A DNA stretch of 64,000 nucleotides from positions 25,475 to 89,474 of the forward strand of contig QKPN01000016.1 in NCBI GenBank assembly GCA_003258405.1. The letters are read 5' to 3'. The notes beneath the pieces were generated by a model. It saw nothing but the letters and a program-made list of their open reading frames with translations, had not been told where the DNA came from and ran no database searches. Both the position numbers and the translations under genes were made by a program. Below, one piece after another: positions 15,489 to 22,722 of this stretch. How positions within the stretch are numbered: the stretch's first letter is position 1; the number at the start of each line of letters is the position of its first letter. The DNA is from Rhodobacteraceae bacterium DSL-40 (GTDB lineage: Bacteria > Pseudomonadota > Alphaproteobacteria > Rhodobacterales > Rhodobacteraceae).

Positions 15489-16520
15489 TCAGTCTCCATC
15501 GAGGGAATTGAAGCCCTGGCTCACACCGAGGGCCGGGCCGATCACTGCCTGCGAGGCGTCGCGCACATCGTTGACCGCCTGCTGCAGCACCTCGATGCGC
15601 AGCCGGCCGGTCGGGGTCTCAACGCCTGTGAAGATCGGGTCGTCGAGCCGCCCCGCGAGCCGCCCGGCGCGCTCGACCGCCACATCGAGCGGCGCACGCG
15701 TCTCCTCGGGCACATCGGACGCCAGGATCTCGGCAAGCGCGCTGGTCGCTGCGATGGAGATCTGCACGTCGCGAAGCGAGCGCCCTGAGCGCCAGGCTTC
15801 GGCGCGCTTGGGCCGTGGCTTCTCGAAGGTGCCGAGCGGACGGCCGAGCCGGCTGTCGGCGGTGAACTCGAGCCCCGTCATCAGCGCCTTGTAGAGCTCC
15901 TGCAGCGCCTCGAGATCGGAGAGATAGATCGGGTTCTCAGGGCCGGGATGCAGGATGAGTTCGGCATAGGCCGGATCCCAATCCGCCTCGATGGCCGCAG
16001 CGGTGGTCGCGATGTCCCGGGTGATGGCGCGGACGAGACGGCAGGAGTAGCCGGGATCGCCCTCGGACAGCGAGCCGTCATAGAGCATCATCTCGAGCGC
16101 GAAGAAGCCGCGCGCAGCGATCGAGACATTGCCGAAGCTCTCGGCATCGTTGACCACCGGATCCTCCTCGCGGATGAGGCCGGCCAGCGTCTTGCGTGAG
16201 GCGCCGCGGTCGTCGGGCCAGAAAGCCAGGGCAAAGGCGCGGTTGTCCGTCTCGCTCGGCCCGAACCGCAGATGCGAGACGCCGATCCAGGCGTCGAAGG
16301 CGGAATTGTAGGCATCACGCAGCGTCTCGCCTTCGGGATCGCAATCCTCGGCGGCCGCAGCATCGAGCTCGGCCGAGGCAGCGGCAAGCGTCTCGTAGCC
16401 GGGCAGGATCTGCACATCGACGGCCTTGGCCACGAGATCAAGGTCGTCTCCGCCGGCGGCAGCTGCGGCGAGCGGCCAGAGGGCGAGGCAGAGGGCGGCG
16501 GCTGTCTTGCGGCACATCAT
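15489..16520 (-). CDS. Imelysin-family (peptidase M75-like) periplasmic iron-associated protein
   Basis: 343 residues with a Sec signal peptide (to about residue 21) and an imelysin fold, a helical-bundle family linked to iron uptake (IrpA, EfeM/EfeO relatives). The family motif G-x-H-x-x-E appears here as G138-F-F-A-L-E143: the histidine is replaced by phenylalanine, so metal binding is probably altered. The start codon ATG overlaps the stop of the di-heme gene (ATGA at 16517-16520), so the two are translationally coupled. This is the second imelysin of the cluster; the first (18555-19817) keeps the motif. Confidence 0.88.
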   Translation of the reverse strand: MMCRKTAAALCLALWPLAAAAAGGDDLDLVAKAVDVQILPGYETLAAASAELDAAAAEDCDPEGETLRDAYNSAFDAWIGVSHLRFGPSETDNRAFALAFWPDDRGASRKTLAGLIREEDPVVNDAESFGNVSIAARGFFALEMMLYDGSLSEGDPGYSCRLVRAITRDIATTAAAIEADWDPAYAELILHPGPENPIYLSDLEALQELYKALMTGLEFTADSRLGRPLGTFEKPRPKRAEAWRSGRSLRDVQISIAATSALAEILASDVPEETRAPLDVAVERAGRLAGRLDDPIFTGVETPTGRLRIEVLQQAVNDVRDASQAVIGPALGVSQGFNSLDGD

Positions 16521-18064
16521 AGGCTTTCCAGAAACTTGAGAAGGGCGTCACGATCGGCTTTCGGCATGTCGACCACCTGCATCTTTGCAGGCTCGGCCTC
16601 GCCACCATGCCAGAGAATGGCTTCGAGGAGCGAGCGGGCGCGGCCGTCATGCAGGAAATAGCTGTGGCCGCTCACGTCCTGCGTGAGGCCGATCCCCCAG
16701 AGCGGGGCGGTGCGCCATTCGGTGCCGGTCGCCCGCGCCTCCGGGCGGTGATCGGCCAGCCCCTCGCCCATGTCGTGAAGCAGCATGTCCGTATAGGGCC
16801 AGATGAGCTGGAAGCTCTGCTCGGGCTGGTCCGCGAGGCGGTGGGTGACGAATTTCGGGTTATGGCAGGCGGTACAGCCGGTCTCGTAGAACACCTGCTT
16901 GCCGTGGAGCACCTCGGAATCGTCGACGCCCCGGCGCATCGGAACCGCCAGGTTGCGGCTGTAGTAGGTCACGAGATCGAGACCCTCCTGGTCGATCTCG
17001 AGGTCCTCTGCGCTGCCCGAGCCGCCGTCGGGCATGGCGCGGCACGCGGTTTCGGCTGTAGTGCACTCGCCCCAGCCGGCGCGGTTGATCGGGTTCGAGA
17101 TGCCGATATCGCCCGCGAAGGCATCGGCCGATTGCTGGCGGATCGTCGCCGTGCCCGCCTTGTGGCCGAACCGCCCGAGCATCGGCCGTTCGAATTCCTT
17201 CGACCAAACGATGTTGGCCCGCCCCGAAATCCCGTCGCCATCGGTGTCATCGGGATCGGAGAGCGCGAGGATGTCCTCCGCGGGCACAGCTTCGAGCAGG
17301 CCGAGGCCGATCATCTGCGGGGCGACACGCGGCGAAAGCATCGCGTCCGGGTGTGGCTGGCCGTAGCCTGGCTCGCCGAGGGCATAGGTGGGCTTTCGCA
17401 GATGCGCGACCTCGCCCTCCGAAAGCGGCACCTCGATCTCCTCGTAGGAGATCTCCATCTTCGCCTCGGCGGGCAGGCCAGGCAGGGCGGTGTCCTGGAT
17501 CTGGAGCCCGTAGGTCGGATCGGGCAGGGTGGCGATGTAGTCCTCGATCCCCTTCACCGCATCCTCCGGCCCGCCGGGGATCGAGATGCGGAGAAACATC
17601 GATTCGGCACTGTCGTCCGCGTTTTCCGGCGGATGGCCGCGGCCGTCCTTGAGATGACAGCGCTGGCAGGAGCGGGAGTTGTAGATTGGGCCAAGCCCGT
17701 CGGAGGCAAGCGTCGAGGAGGGGGCCGAGACCCAGACCTTGCGGAAGAGGCCGTTGCCGAGCTTGAAGTCGAGTTCCTTCTCGAAGCTCATGTTGGCCGA
17801 GGAGTGCGAATAGGAATCGCGGTTCACCATGGCCTTTGAAGTGGCGGCGCCGGCCTGCAGTGTCTCGAAGCGCTCCGGCTTCGTGAAATCGGTGATAGGG
17901 GCGACGACCGGTGCGATGCGCGCGCGCTCGGCCGCGGTGCGGGGTACAGTCTCGAGCGGGCTGCTGGGGATCTCGGGGGGCGCCGCGCTGGCGGCGGCGG
18001 GGAGGGCGGAGAGCGTTGCAGCCGTCAGGAACCTGGCGATCTGGCGGGGAAGGCGGCGTGTCAT
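16517..18064 (-). CDS. Di-heme oxidoreductase family protein (DUF1111, cytochrome c)
   Basis: 515-aa periplasmic c-type cytochrome related to di-heme peroxidases ('thiol oxidoreductase' family). Signal peptide residues are 1-28. Two heme-attachment motifs are present, C133-Q-R-C-H137 and C397-T-A-C-H401. The family is consistently found between imelysin genes and is thought to take part in periplasmic iron redox handling; the substrate is unknown. The C-terminal 'APLWGIGLTQ ... FLHDGRARSLLEAILWHGGEA' segment is family-typical. No clear ribosome-binding site precedes the ATG, and 138 bp separate it from bfd, so a separate promoter is possible. Confidence 0.92.
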   Translation of the reverse strand: MTRRLPRQIARFLTAATLSALPAAASAAPPEIPSSPLETVPRTAAERARIAPVVAPITDFTKPERFETLQAGAATSKAMVNRDSYSHSSANMSFEKELDFKLGNGLFRKVWVSAPSSTLASDGLGPIYNSRSCQRCHLKDGRGHPPENADDSAESMFLRISIPGGPEDAVKGIEDYIATLPDPTYGLQIQDTALPGLPAEAKMEISYEEIEVPLSEGEVAHLRKPTYALGEPGYGQPHPDAMLSPRVAPQMIGLGLLEAVPAEDILALSDPDDTDGDGISGRANIVWSKEFERPMLGRFGHKAGTATIRQQSADAFAGDIGISNPINRAGWGECTTAETACRAMPDGGSGSAEDLEIDQEGLDLVTYYSRNLAVPMRRGVDDSEVLHGKQVFYETGCTACHNPKFVTHRLADQPEQSFQLIWPYTDMLLHDMGEGLADHRPEARATGTEWRTAPLWGIGLTQDVSGHSYFLHDGRARSLLEAILWHGGEAEPAKMQVVDMPKADRDALLKFLESL

Positions 18065-18202
18065 GATGGGGCAGGCAGTCTTTGCAGCGGCGCGCGATCC
18101 AGAAGGCGGCGGCGCGCTCGTGGGAGGGGGCGACCCATGGGCGGACCCCGGGGTCGGGAACGGGCGGGCGTCAGGAAGGTCGGCCCTGCGCCTTGGCGCC
18201 GA

Positions 18203-18475
18203 TCAGCCCGGGCCGTCGCGCCAGAGGCTGTGCAGGTTCCGACCGCGGCGGCTCTCGCCCCGCAGGTTTCGGAGTTCGAAGGGCACCGCAAGATTGTCGT
18301 TCCGCTTCATCGTGTCGACGAAAAGCCGCACGCAGCCGCCGCATTCCGCGGACTTGCCGAGGGCATGGAACACCTTGCCGGGCGTGATGACCACCGCGGG
18401 ATCGGCGGCGCGCATCCAGTCGATCGCGGCGTCGATGTCCCGGTCGGTAATTTGCATGCAGTGGCAGACCATCAT
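18203..18475 (-). CDS. bfd: Bacterioferritin-associated ferredoxin (Bfd-type [2Fe-2S])
   Basis: 90-residue protein with the BFD-like [2Fe-2S] arrangement: C4-H-C6 at the N-terminus and a later C-x2-C (ECGGCV) near residue 47. Bfd reduces iron stored in bacterioferritin so that it can be released. The start is one of two adjacent ATGs (18475 or 18472), with GGGGA upstream. Its C-terminal 40 residues (NLRGESRRGRNLHSLWRDG) are longer than in enteric Bfd. It sits inside the iron cluster between the first imelysin and the di-heme gene; no bacterioferritin gene is in the window. Confidence 0.88.
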   Translation of the reverse strand: MMVCHCMQITDRDIDAAIDWMRAADPAVVITPGKVFHALGKSAECGGCVRLFVDTMKRNDNLAVPFELRNLRGESRRGRNLHSLWRDGPG

Positions 18476-18554
18476 GGTCGTCGTCCCCCTGTCTGGCTTC
18501 CGGGGCTGCGGCGCCCCGGCGTTTTGCATCAGCCCCGGCGGGGCAGGGTCGCGG

Positions 18555-19817
18555 TCACTGGAAGACTGCGTCCGGATTGTCGAGGCTTTCCGAGCCCTCG
18601 AACTGGATCGTATCGAGCTCGAGCGCCGAGACCGCGCGCTCGATCGATTTCGTCTGGGTCACGAGAGCATCGACCGCTCCCATGAGCAGCGCGCCACCGG
18701 CGGCATTGTTCCGGTCGAGCATCTGATCGTAGGACATTCCGGCCTCGGCGGTGGTCTTGATCCGGAGCAGTGCCATGACCGTCGCATCGAGGTCGGCCCG
18801 GAGCCCGACATCCACCTCGCCATCGGCCTCTGCGACCAGATCGGAAACCGACGCGCCCGAGATGAGCGTGCCGTCCACCCGCACATACTGGCCGTGGTAG
18901 ATGTTCCACATGCCCAGCCCGTCGTAGAAATGGCTATTGTAGGTGTTGTCGGAGAAGCAGTCCTGTTCCTCTTCCGGGTCATTCAACATCAGGCCGAGCC
19001 GCATCCGCTCGCCCGCGAGCTCGCCATAGGAGAGCGAGCCCATGCCAGTGAGGATGGTTGCGACGCCGGTCGTCTCGTCGGACAGCACCGAGGCACGCGC
19101 GGCCCCGCCTTCGGCCCAGGCGCCAGCCATGTCGCCGAGATCTGCGATCAGCAGGTCGGTCGCGGCCTTGAGATATTCCCCGCGTCGGTCGCAGTTGCCG
19201 TGCGTGCAGGCGTCACCCGCGGCATAGTCGGTCCAGGGGCGGTTGCCTGCGCCCGGTCCGGTCCCGTTGAGATCCTGGCCCCAGAGCAGGAATTCGATCG
19301 CGTGATAGCCGGTCGCGACATTGGCCTCGATGTCGTCGGCCTCGTGCAGCGTGTTGGCAAGCAGCTCCGGCGTGATCCGGCTCGCGTCCACCTCCTCGCC
19401 CGAGAGGGTGAAGGACGGATGCGCGATCACGTTCACCGTGGCGTATTCGTTCTCGTCGGTCGGCCCGCCATAGGCGGCATCGACATAGTCGATGAGACCC
19501 TCGTCGAGCGGCCATGCGTTCACCTTGCCTTCCCAGTCATCGACGATCGGGTTGCCGAAGCGGAAGACCTCCGTCTGCATGTAGGGCACGCGGGCCTGAA
19601 GCCAGGCGGTCCGTGCCGCCTGCAACGCCTCGGCCGAGGGATTGGCGAGAAGTGCATCCACTGCGGCACCGAGCCGCTGTGCGGTCACCAGACTGTCGCC
19701 ATAGGCCGCTTCGGCGATGTTGACGTAGGTCTCGAGCACCTCCGTCCTGTCGGCCGCGGCGGCGGGGCCGACACCGGCAACGCCGAGGGCGACGCTGGCG
19801 AGGAGGGTTCTTTTCAT
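18555..19817 (-). CDS. Imelysin-family periplasmic iron-uptake protein (peptidase M75 type)
   Basis: 420 residues. A signal peptide ends near residue 22 (GPAAAADR). The metal-site motif G170-Y-H-A-I-E175 of the imelysin/IrpA/EfeO family is intact, and the WPLDEGLIDYVDAAYG block is characteristic. The protein probably binds or passes iron in the periplasm. An AAAGGA ribosome-binding site precedes the ATG at 19817; the frame is open six codons further. It lies 21 bp downstream of the 165-aa gene in the hemP operon. Confidence 0.92.
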   Translation of the reverse strand: MKRTLLASVALGVAGVGPAAAADRTEVLETYVNIAEAAYGDSLVTAQRLGAAVDALLANPSAEALQAARTAWLQARVPYMQTEVFRFGNPIVDDWEGKVNAWPLDEGLIDYVDAAYGGPTDENEYATVNVIAHPSFTLSGEEVDASRITPELLANTLHEADDIEANVATGYHAIEFLLWGQDLNGTGPGAGNRPWTDYAAGDACTHGNCDRRGEYLKAATDLLIADLGDMAGAWAEGGAARASVLSDETTGVATILTGMGSLSYGELAGERMRLGLMLNDPEEEQDCFSDNTYNSHFYDGLGMWNIYHGQYVRVDGTLISGASVSDLVAEADGEVDVGLRADLDATVMALLRIKTTAEAGMSYDQMLDRNNAAGGALLMGAVDALVTQTKSIERAVSALELDTIQFEGSESLDNPDAVFQ

Positions 19818-19838
19818 GAGGCAGTCCTTTCGCATTCT

Positions 19839-20336
19839 CTAGTGCCTAGCGGCAGTCTGTATCGTATGGGTGACGCGGTGCCCGTCCGGCGCGGGCGATT
19901 TGCCGTGTCGCGGGAACATGCGCGCAAGCCCGGTCCCGAGCGCCCGGGCGAGCCCGGTGATCCGGGTAACGGAGCCGCGCTCCATCAGCAGGGCGGCGAG
20001 CAGTTCCGCATCCTCGTGTGCGCCCTCGGCTGCGGCGGCAACGAGATGAGCGAGCGCACTCTCGTCGGCCCCGAGGCAGCGGCAACGGATCTCGTGCCGG
20101 ATGAGCGGGCGGCGCGCCGAAGCCGCGGCGGCAGCGCAGAAGGTCTCGAAGAGGTCAAGCATCTGCGCGCCGCCTTCGGCCCCGAGCGCCCGGTTGAAAT
20201 CGCAGGCCACCTCATGGCGGGCGGCCGGGCTCGTGTGCCAGAGCCGGATGTAGAGCACGAGTGCGGATTCGAGCGGCGGCAGTTCGCCCAGAACGCCGAC
20301 GGCGGCCGCGCCGCGCTGGAAGGGGGCGGCGCTCAT
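19839..20336 (-). CDS. Conserved-looking unknown protein in the hemP-imelysin operon
   Basis: 165 aa, soluble, mostly helical. No family was recognised. Three cysteines fall in RCRCLGAD and ETFCAAAA, possibly metal-related; the tail is basic (ARMFPRHGKSPAPDGHR). The start ATG overlaps the HemP stop (ATGA at 20333-20336), so it is translationally coupled to hemP, and the imelysin gene follows 21 bp later. Position alone suggests a role in iron or heme assimilation. Confidence 0.75.
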   Translation of the reverse strand: MSAAPFQRGAAAVGVLGELPPLESALVLYIRLWHTSPAARHEVACDFNRALGAEGGAQMLDLFETFCAAAAASARRPLIRHEIRCRCLGADESALAHLVAAAAEGAHEDAELLAALLMERGSVTRITGLARALGTGLARMFPRHGKSPAPDGHRVTHTIQTAARH

Positions 20337-20500
20337 TTGGTGAGGATGAGCTTGCCGGCGCGGGTGATGCGCAGGACATAGGGCTGACCGTCGAGCACGA
20401 TCACGGCCGTGCTGCCGCCCTCGGTCAGGGAACGGGCGTCGTACACGGGGGGATCGTCCGGCGTGTCCGGCTTGCACTCCGTCGCAGGCATTTGGCTCAT
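20333..20500 (-). CDS. hemP: Hemin uptake protein HemP
   Basis: 55-residue protein with the HemP core: D-A-R-S-L followed by GGSTAVIVLDGQPYVLRITRAGKLILTK, where the LRxTRxGKLIL ending is diagnostic. HemP-type proteins activate or accompany heme and iron uptake gene expression; the mechanism is poorly known. The ATG at 20500 overlaps the stop of the preceding 52-aa ORF and its own stop overlaps the next ATG, so it is locked into a three-gene translational chain. Confidence 0.93.
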   Translation of the reverse strand: MSQMPATECKPDTPDDPPVYDARSLTEGGSTAVIVLDGQPYVLRITRAGKLILTK

Positions 20501-20655
20501 GCGGCGCGCTCGCAACGGTCAATCAGGGCCTCCAGCGGAAGATTCGCGGCGCCGCGCCCATCGAAGGCGGCAAGAAGCGCCTCGCGGCGCGACACGCCGG
20601 GGCTGCTCTTGGTCCGATCCTGTTTTTCTGCGGCATCGTGGTCTCGGTCCGGCAC
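20497..20655 (-). CDS. 52-residue leader gene of the hemP iron operon (unknown)
   Basis: Begins at a GTG at 20655 preceded by a near-perfect AGGAGG with six-base spacing. The stop TGA (20499-20497) overlaps the HemP ATG. The product has a polar first half (PDRDHDAAEKQDRTKSS) and an amphipathic second half (SRREALLAAFDGRGAANLPL) that ends EALIDRCERAA. It looks like a small regulatory or adaptor protein with a single cysteine. No family was recognised. The strong ribosome-binding site and the stop/start overlap are the evidence that it is translated. Confidence 0.7.
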   Translation of the reverse strand: MPDRDHDAAEKQDRTKSSPGVSRREALLAAFDGRGAANLPLEALIDRCERAA

Positions 20656-20752
20656 CGTTGTCCTCCTGAAGCTGGGATCGTCATAATTCTGGCTTCCCCG
20701 GGCGCTTCCGAAGGTGGCTTGAGATTCGGCCTTATCCTGACTGGTTTGCTTT

Positions 20753-20766
20753 GGAATTGCAATTCC
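20753..20766. promoter_or_regulatory. Perfect 14-bp palindrome, candidate operator of the iron operon
   Basis: GGAATTGCAATTCC lies in an AT-rich stretch about 100 bp before the leftward hemP operon and 115 bp before the rightward EAL gene. On the minus strand its centre (TTGCAA) and a GATAAG about 20 bp downstream could be a promoter. It resembles, but does not match, the spacing of rhizobial Irr boxes. Confidence 0.5.
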
Positions 20767-20880
20767 GACTTTTTTCGTTGGACAAACTTTGGCGAAAATT
20801 CACGAACATTTAAGGAACATCGAATTAATTATGCCTGCAACCGCCTTCCCTCTGGCGGTCCTTCGAGCGAGATAGGCCCC

Positions 20881-21744
20881 ATGCGACCGAAGACACAGAT
20901 CGATGCCTTTCAGCTGCTCGGCCGAAGCGCGCCGAGGCTGCCCGATGTTGCCATGACCCGTATCGAAGCCAATGCGCGCCTGCGCTTCACCGTGGCCCAG
21001 GCGCTCGCCCAGAACCGGGTGGTCTTCCATTACCAGCCTGTCGTCTGCGCCTCGGATCCGCGCGTTCCGGCCTTTCACGAGATGCTTGCCCGGCTGCGCC
21101 TGCCGACCGGTCAGATCCTGCCCGCCGGGGCGTTCCTGCCCACGATCGAGGATTGCGAGATCGGCCGGGCGATCGACCGCCGCGCGCTGCGCACGGCGCT
21201 TGCAGCGCTCGCCCGCAATCCTGCACTGCGTCTCTCGGTCAATATCTCGCCGCTCTCGATGGGCGACGAGGAGTGGCTCGCGATCCTGTCTGCAGCCCAC
21301 CGCGGCGGCAGCGGTGTCTGCGGGCGCCTAATCCTCGAGATCACCGAAAGTCAGGCGATCGAGAACTCCGACCAGACTATCGAGTTCATGGCTTTTGTGC
21401 GCGAGATGGGCCCGGCCTTCGCGCTCGACGATTTCGGCGCGGGCGCGACCGGCTTCCGCCACTTCCGTGCGTTCCGCTTCGACATGGTCAAGATCGACGG
21501 ATCATATGTTCAGGGCGTGCATGCCAACCCTGATGCCCAGGTGCTCGTCGAGTGCCTGCTGCGGCTCTCGCGCCATTTCGACATGTTCAGCGTCGCAGAG
21601 CGGGTGGAGGCGCCGGCCGATGCGCGCTGGCTTTGTGACGCGGGTGTCGATTGCATGCAGGGTTATCTCTACGGTCGCCCGGCGGAGGCACCGGTCAGCA
21701 GGCCGCAGGCTGGCCGTACTGATTCGGGCCGCGCAGCAGGCTGA
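20881..21744 (+). CDS. EAL-domain protein (cyclic-di-GMP phosphodiesterase-like)
   Basis: 287 residues, a stand-alone cytoplasmic EAL domain from about residue 33 to 270. EAL enzymes hydrolyse cyclic-di-GMP. Most catalytic landmarks are present: N121-I-S, E-I-T-E-S near 153, L-D183-D184-F-G, K204-I-D-G, A-E-R-V-E and QGYLYGRP. The signature EAL itself reads E67-M-L, so the glutamate is kept but the motif is altered. Activity is likely but not certain. There is no GGDEF or sensor domain. The ATG at 20881 follows GATAGGCCCC. The gene is divergent from the hemP operon. Confidence 0.88.
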   Translation: MRPKTQIDAFQLLGRSAPRLPDVAMTRIEANARLRFTVAQALAQNRVVFHYQPVVCASDPRVPAFHEMLARLRLPTGQILPAGAFLPTIEDCEIGRAIDRRALRTALAALARNPALRLSVNISPLSMGDEEWLAILSAAHRGGSGVCGRLILEITESQAIENSDQTIEFMAFVREMGPAFALDDFGAGATGFRHFRAFRFDMVKIDGSYVQGVHANPDAQVLVECLLRLSRHFDMFSVAERVEAPADARWLCDAGVDCMQGYLYGRPAEAPVSRPQAGRTDSGRAAG

Positions 21745-21772
21745 GCCCCGCCGCAGGGCTGCGACGCGGGGC
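21745..21772. terminator. GC-rich hairpin between convergent EAL and phaR genes
   Basis: GCCCCGC and GCGGGGC close a stem that contains an inner CGCAG/CTGCG stem. There is no T-run on either side, so it may act as a Rho-assisted or bidirectional transcription barrier. Confidence 0.4.
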
Positions 21773-21795
21773 GCGTGCGAGGCGGCGTTGCCGCC

Positions 21796-22386
21796 TCACT
21801 TGTCCTTGACGATCTTCGAGAGCTGTTCCTGCATCGCGGCGAGCTGGCTCTTGAGTTCCTCGAGCTCGACTTCCTTCTTGCTGTCGAGTCGGGAGTTGTC
21901 GCCCGCCTTGCCGCCGATGCCGCTCGCGAAGGGCGCAAACATGCGCAGTGCGTTCTCGAACCACTCCATGTTGGAGCGTGCCAGCGCCTCGAAATTCGCG
22001 AGCGCGGGGTTGGCCTCGAACGCCTTCTGCACCTGCTCGCGCATCTGCTCCTGGTTGCGTGAAAACGTTTCCATCGACGCTTCGAGATACCCGGGCACAA
22101 AACCCTGAAGCGTATCGCCATAAAGGCGAATCAACTGGCGCAGGAAGTTTGCGGGCAGCATCGTCTGCCCCTTGGCCTCTTCCTCGAAGATGATCTGCGC
22201 AAGCACGGAACGGGTGATGTCCTGCCCCGACTTGGCATCGTTGACGACGAAGTCCTGCCCCTCGCGGACCATGTGCGAGAGGTGGTCGAGCGTCACGTAG
22301 CTCGACTTCGCAGTGTTATAAAGCCTGCGGTTGGCATACTTCTTGATGATGATTGGCTCGGCCGTCTTGTCGTTCTTCTCAGCCAC
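21796..22386 (-). CDS. phaR: Polyhydroxyalkanoate synthesis repressor PhaR
   Basis: 196-aa regulator that represses phasin and PHB genes and is released when it binds PHB granules. The N-terminal PHB/PHA accumulation-regulator DNA-binding domain is textbook (IIIKKYANRRLYNTAKSSYV, residues 12-31), followed by the accumulation domain and a C-terminal coiled coil (KKEVELEELKSQLAAMQEQL). It is divergent from the phaC-like operon, which it probably controls. No phasin gene lies beside it. Confidence 0.95.
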   Translation of the reverse strand: MAEKNDKTAEPIIIKKYANRRLYNTAKSSYVTLDHLSHMVREGQDFVVNDAKSGQDITRSVLAQIIFEEEAKGQTMLPANFLRQLIRLYGDTLQGFVPGYLEASMETFSRNQEQMREQVQKAFEANPALANFEALARSNMEWFENALRMFAPFASGIGGKAGDNSRLDSKKEVELEELKSQLAAMQEQLSKIVKDK

Positions 22387-22449
22387 GCTCGTCTCCTAGT
22401 GAACATTTCCTCCACCCGGTGTAAGCTTATCCGCCATGCATCAAAGCCG

Positions 22450-22471
22450 AAAGCGCTTTTTGCGATTGCGA
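22450..22471. promoter_or_regulatory. Palindrome AAAGCGCTTT and tandem TTGCGA in the phaR/phaC intergenic region
   Basis: AAAGCGCTTT (22450-22459) is directly followed by TTGCGATTGCGA (22460-22471), between the divergent phaR and phaC-like operons. The first decamer is identical to the core of the LacI-type operator at 50196-50205. The tandem hexamer could be a site for PhaR, whose known targets are TGC-rich, but that is an inference. Confidence 0.4.
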
Positions 22472-22506
22472 ATGGGCTAGGTTAATGAAGGAGCCGGCCG
22501 GCGGAC

Positions 22507-22722
22507 ATGGCCATAGAGACACAAGAAGAACTTCCCGGGGAGGAAGCCCTGAATCGCCGACGGTTAGAGCGCCGAAGGGCCTCGCGTTATCTCGATCTGT
22601 GGGAGCGCCACGTGACCGTTTCGGCGCTGCACGGGCGGTATCTGCCATCCCCGGTTCCGGCTTCGGACAGCACCTGGGCGCCGGATCGGGACTGGGAGCC
22701 GGATCCAGAGCCGGACATCTGA
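22507..22722 (+). CDS. 71-residue ORF coupled to the phaC-like gene
   Basis: Small protein with a very basic helical segment (ALNRRRLERRRASRYLDLWER) and an acidic, Trp/Pro-rich tail (WAPDRDWEPDPEPDI). No family was recognised. Its TGA shares its A with the phaC-like ATG (22720-22722), which suggests translational coupling. GAAGGAG lies 13 bases before the ATG, rather far. It may be a granule-associated or DNA-binding adaptor, but that is speculation. Confidence 0.55.
   Translation: MAIETQEELPGEEALNRRRLERRRASRYLDLWERHVTVSALHGRYLPSPVPASDSTWAPDRDWEPDPEPDI

Noticed and set aside
18061..18291. Minus-strand frame between bfd and the di-heme gene
   Set aside because: Arg/Pro-rich product, no ribosome-binding site and no hydrophobic or catalytic features; treated as intergenic.
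20753..20766. Palindrome as an Irr box (ICE motif)
   Set aside because: The arms resemble part of the motif, but the spacing differs; kept only as an unnamed candidate operator.
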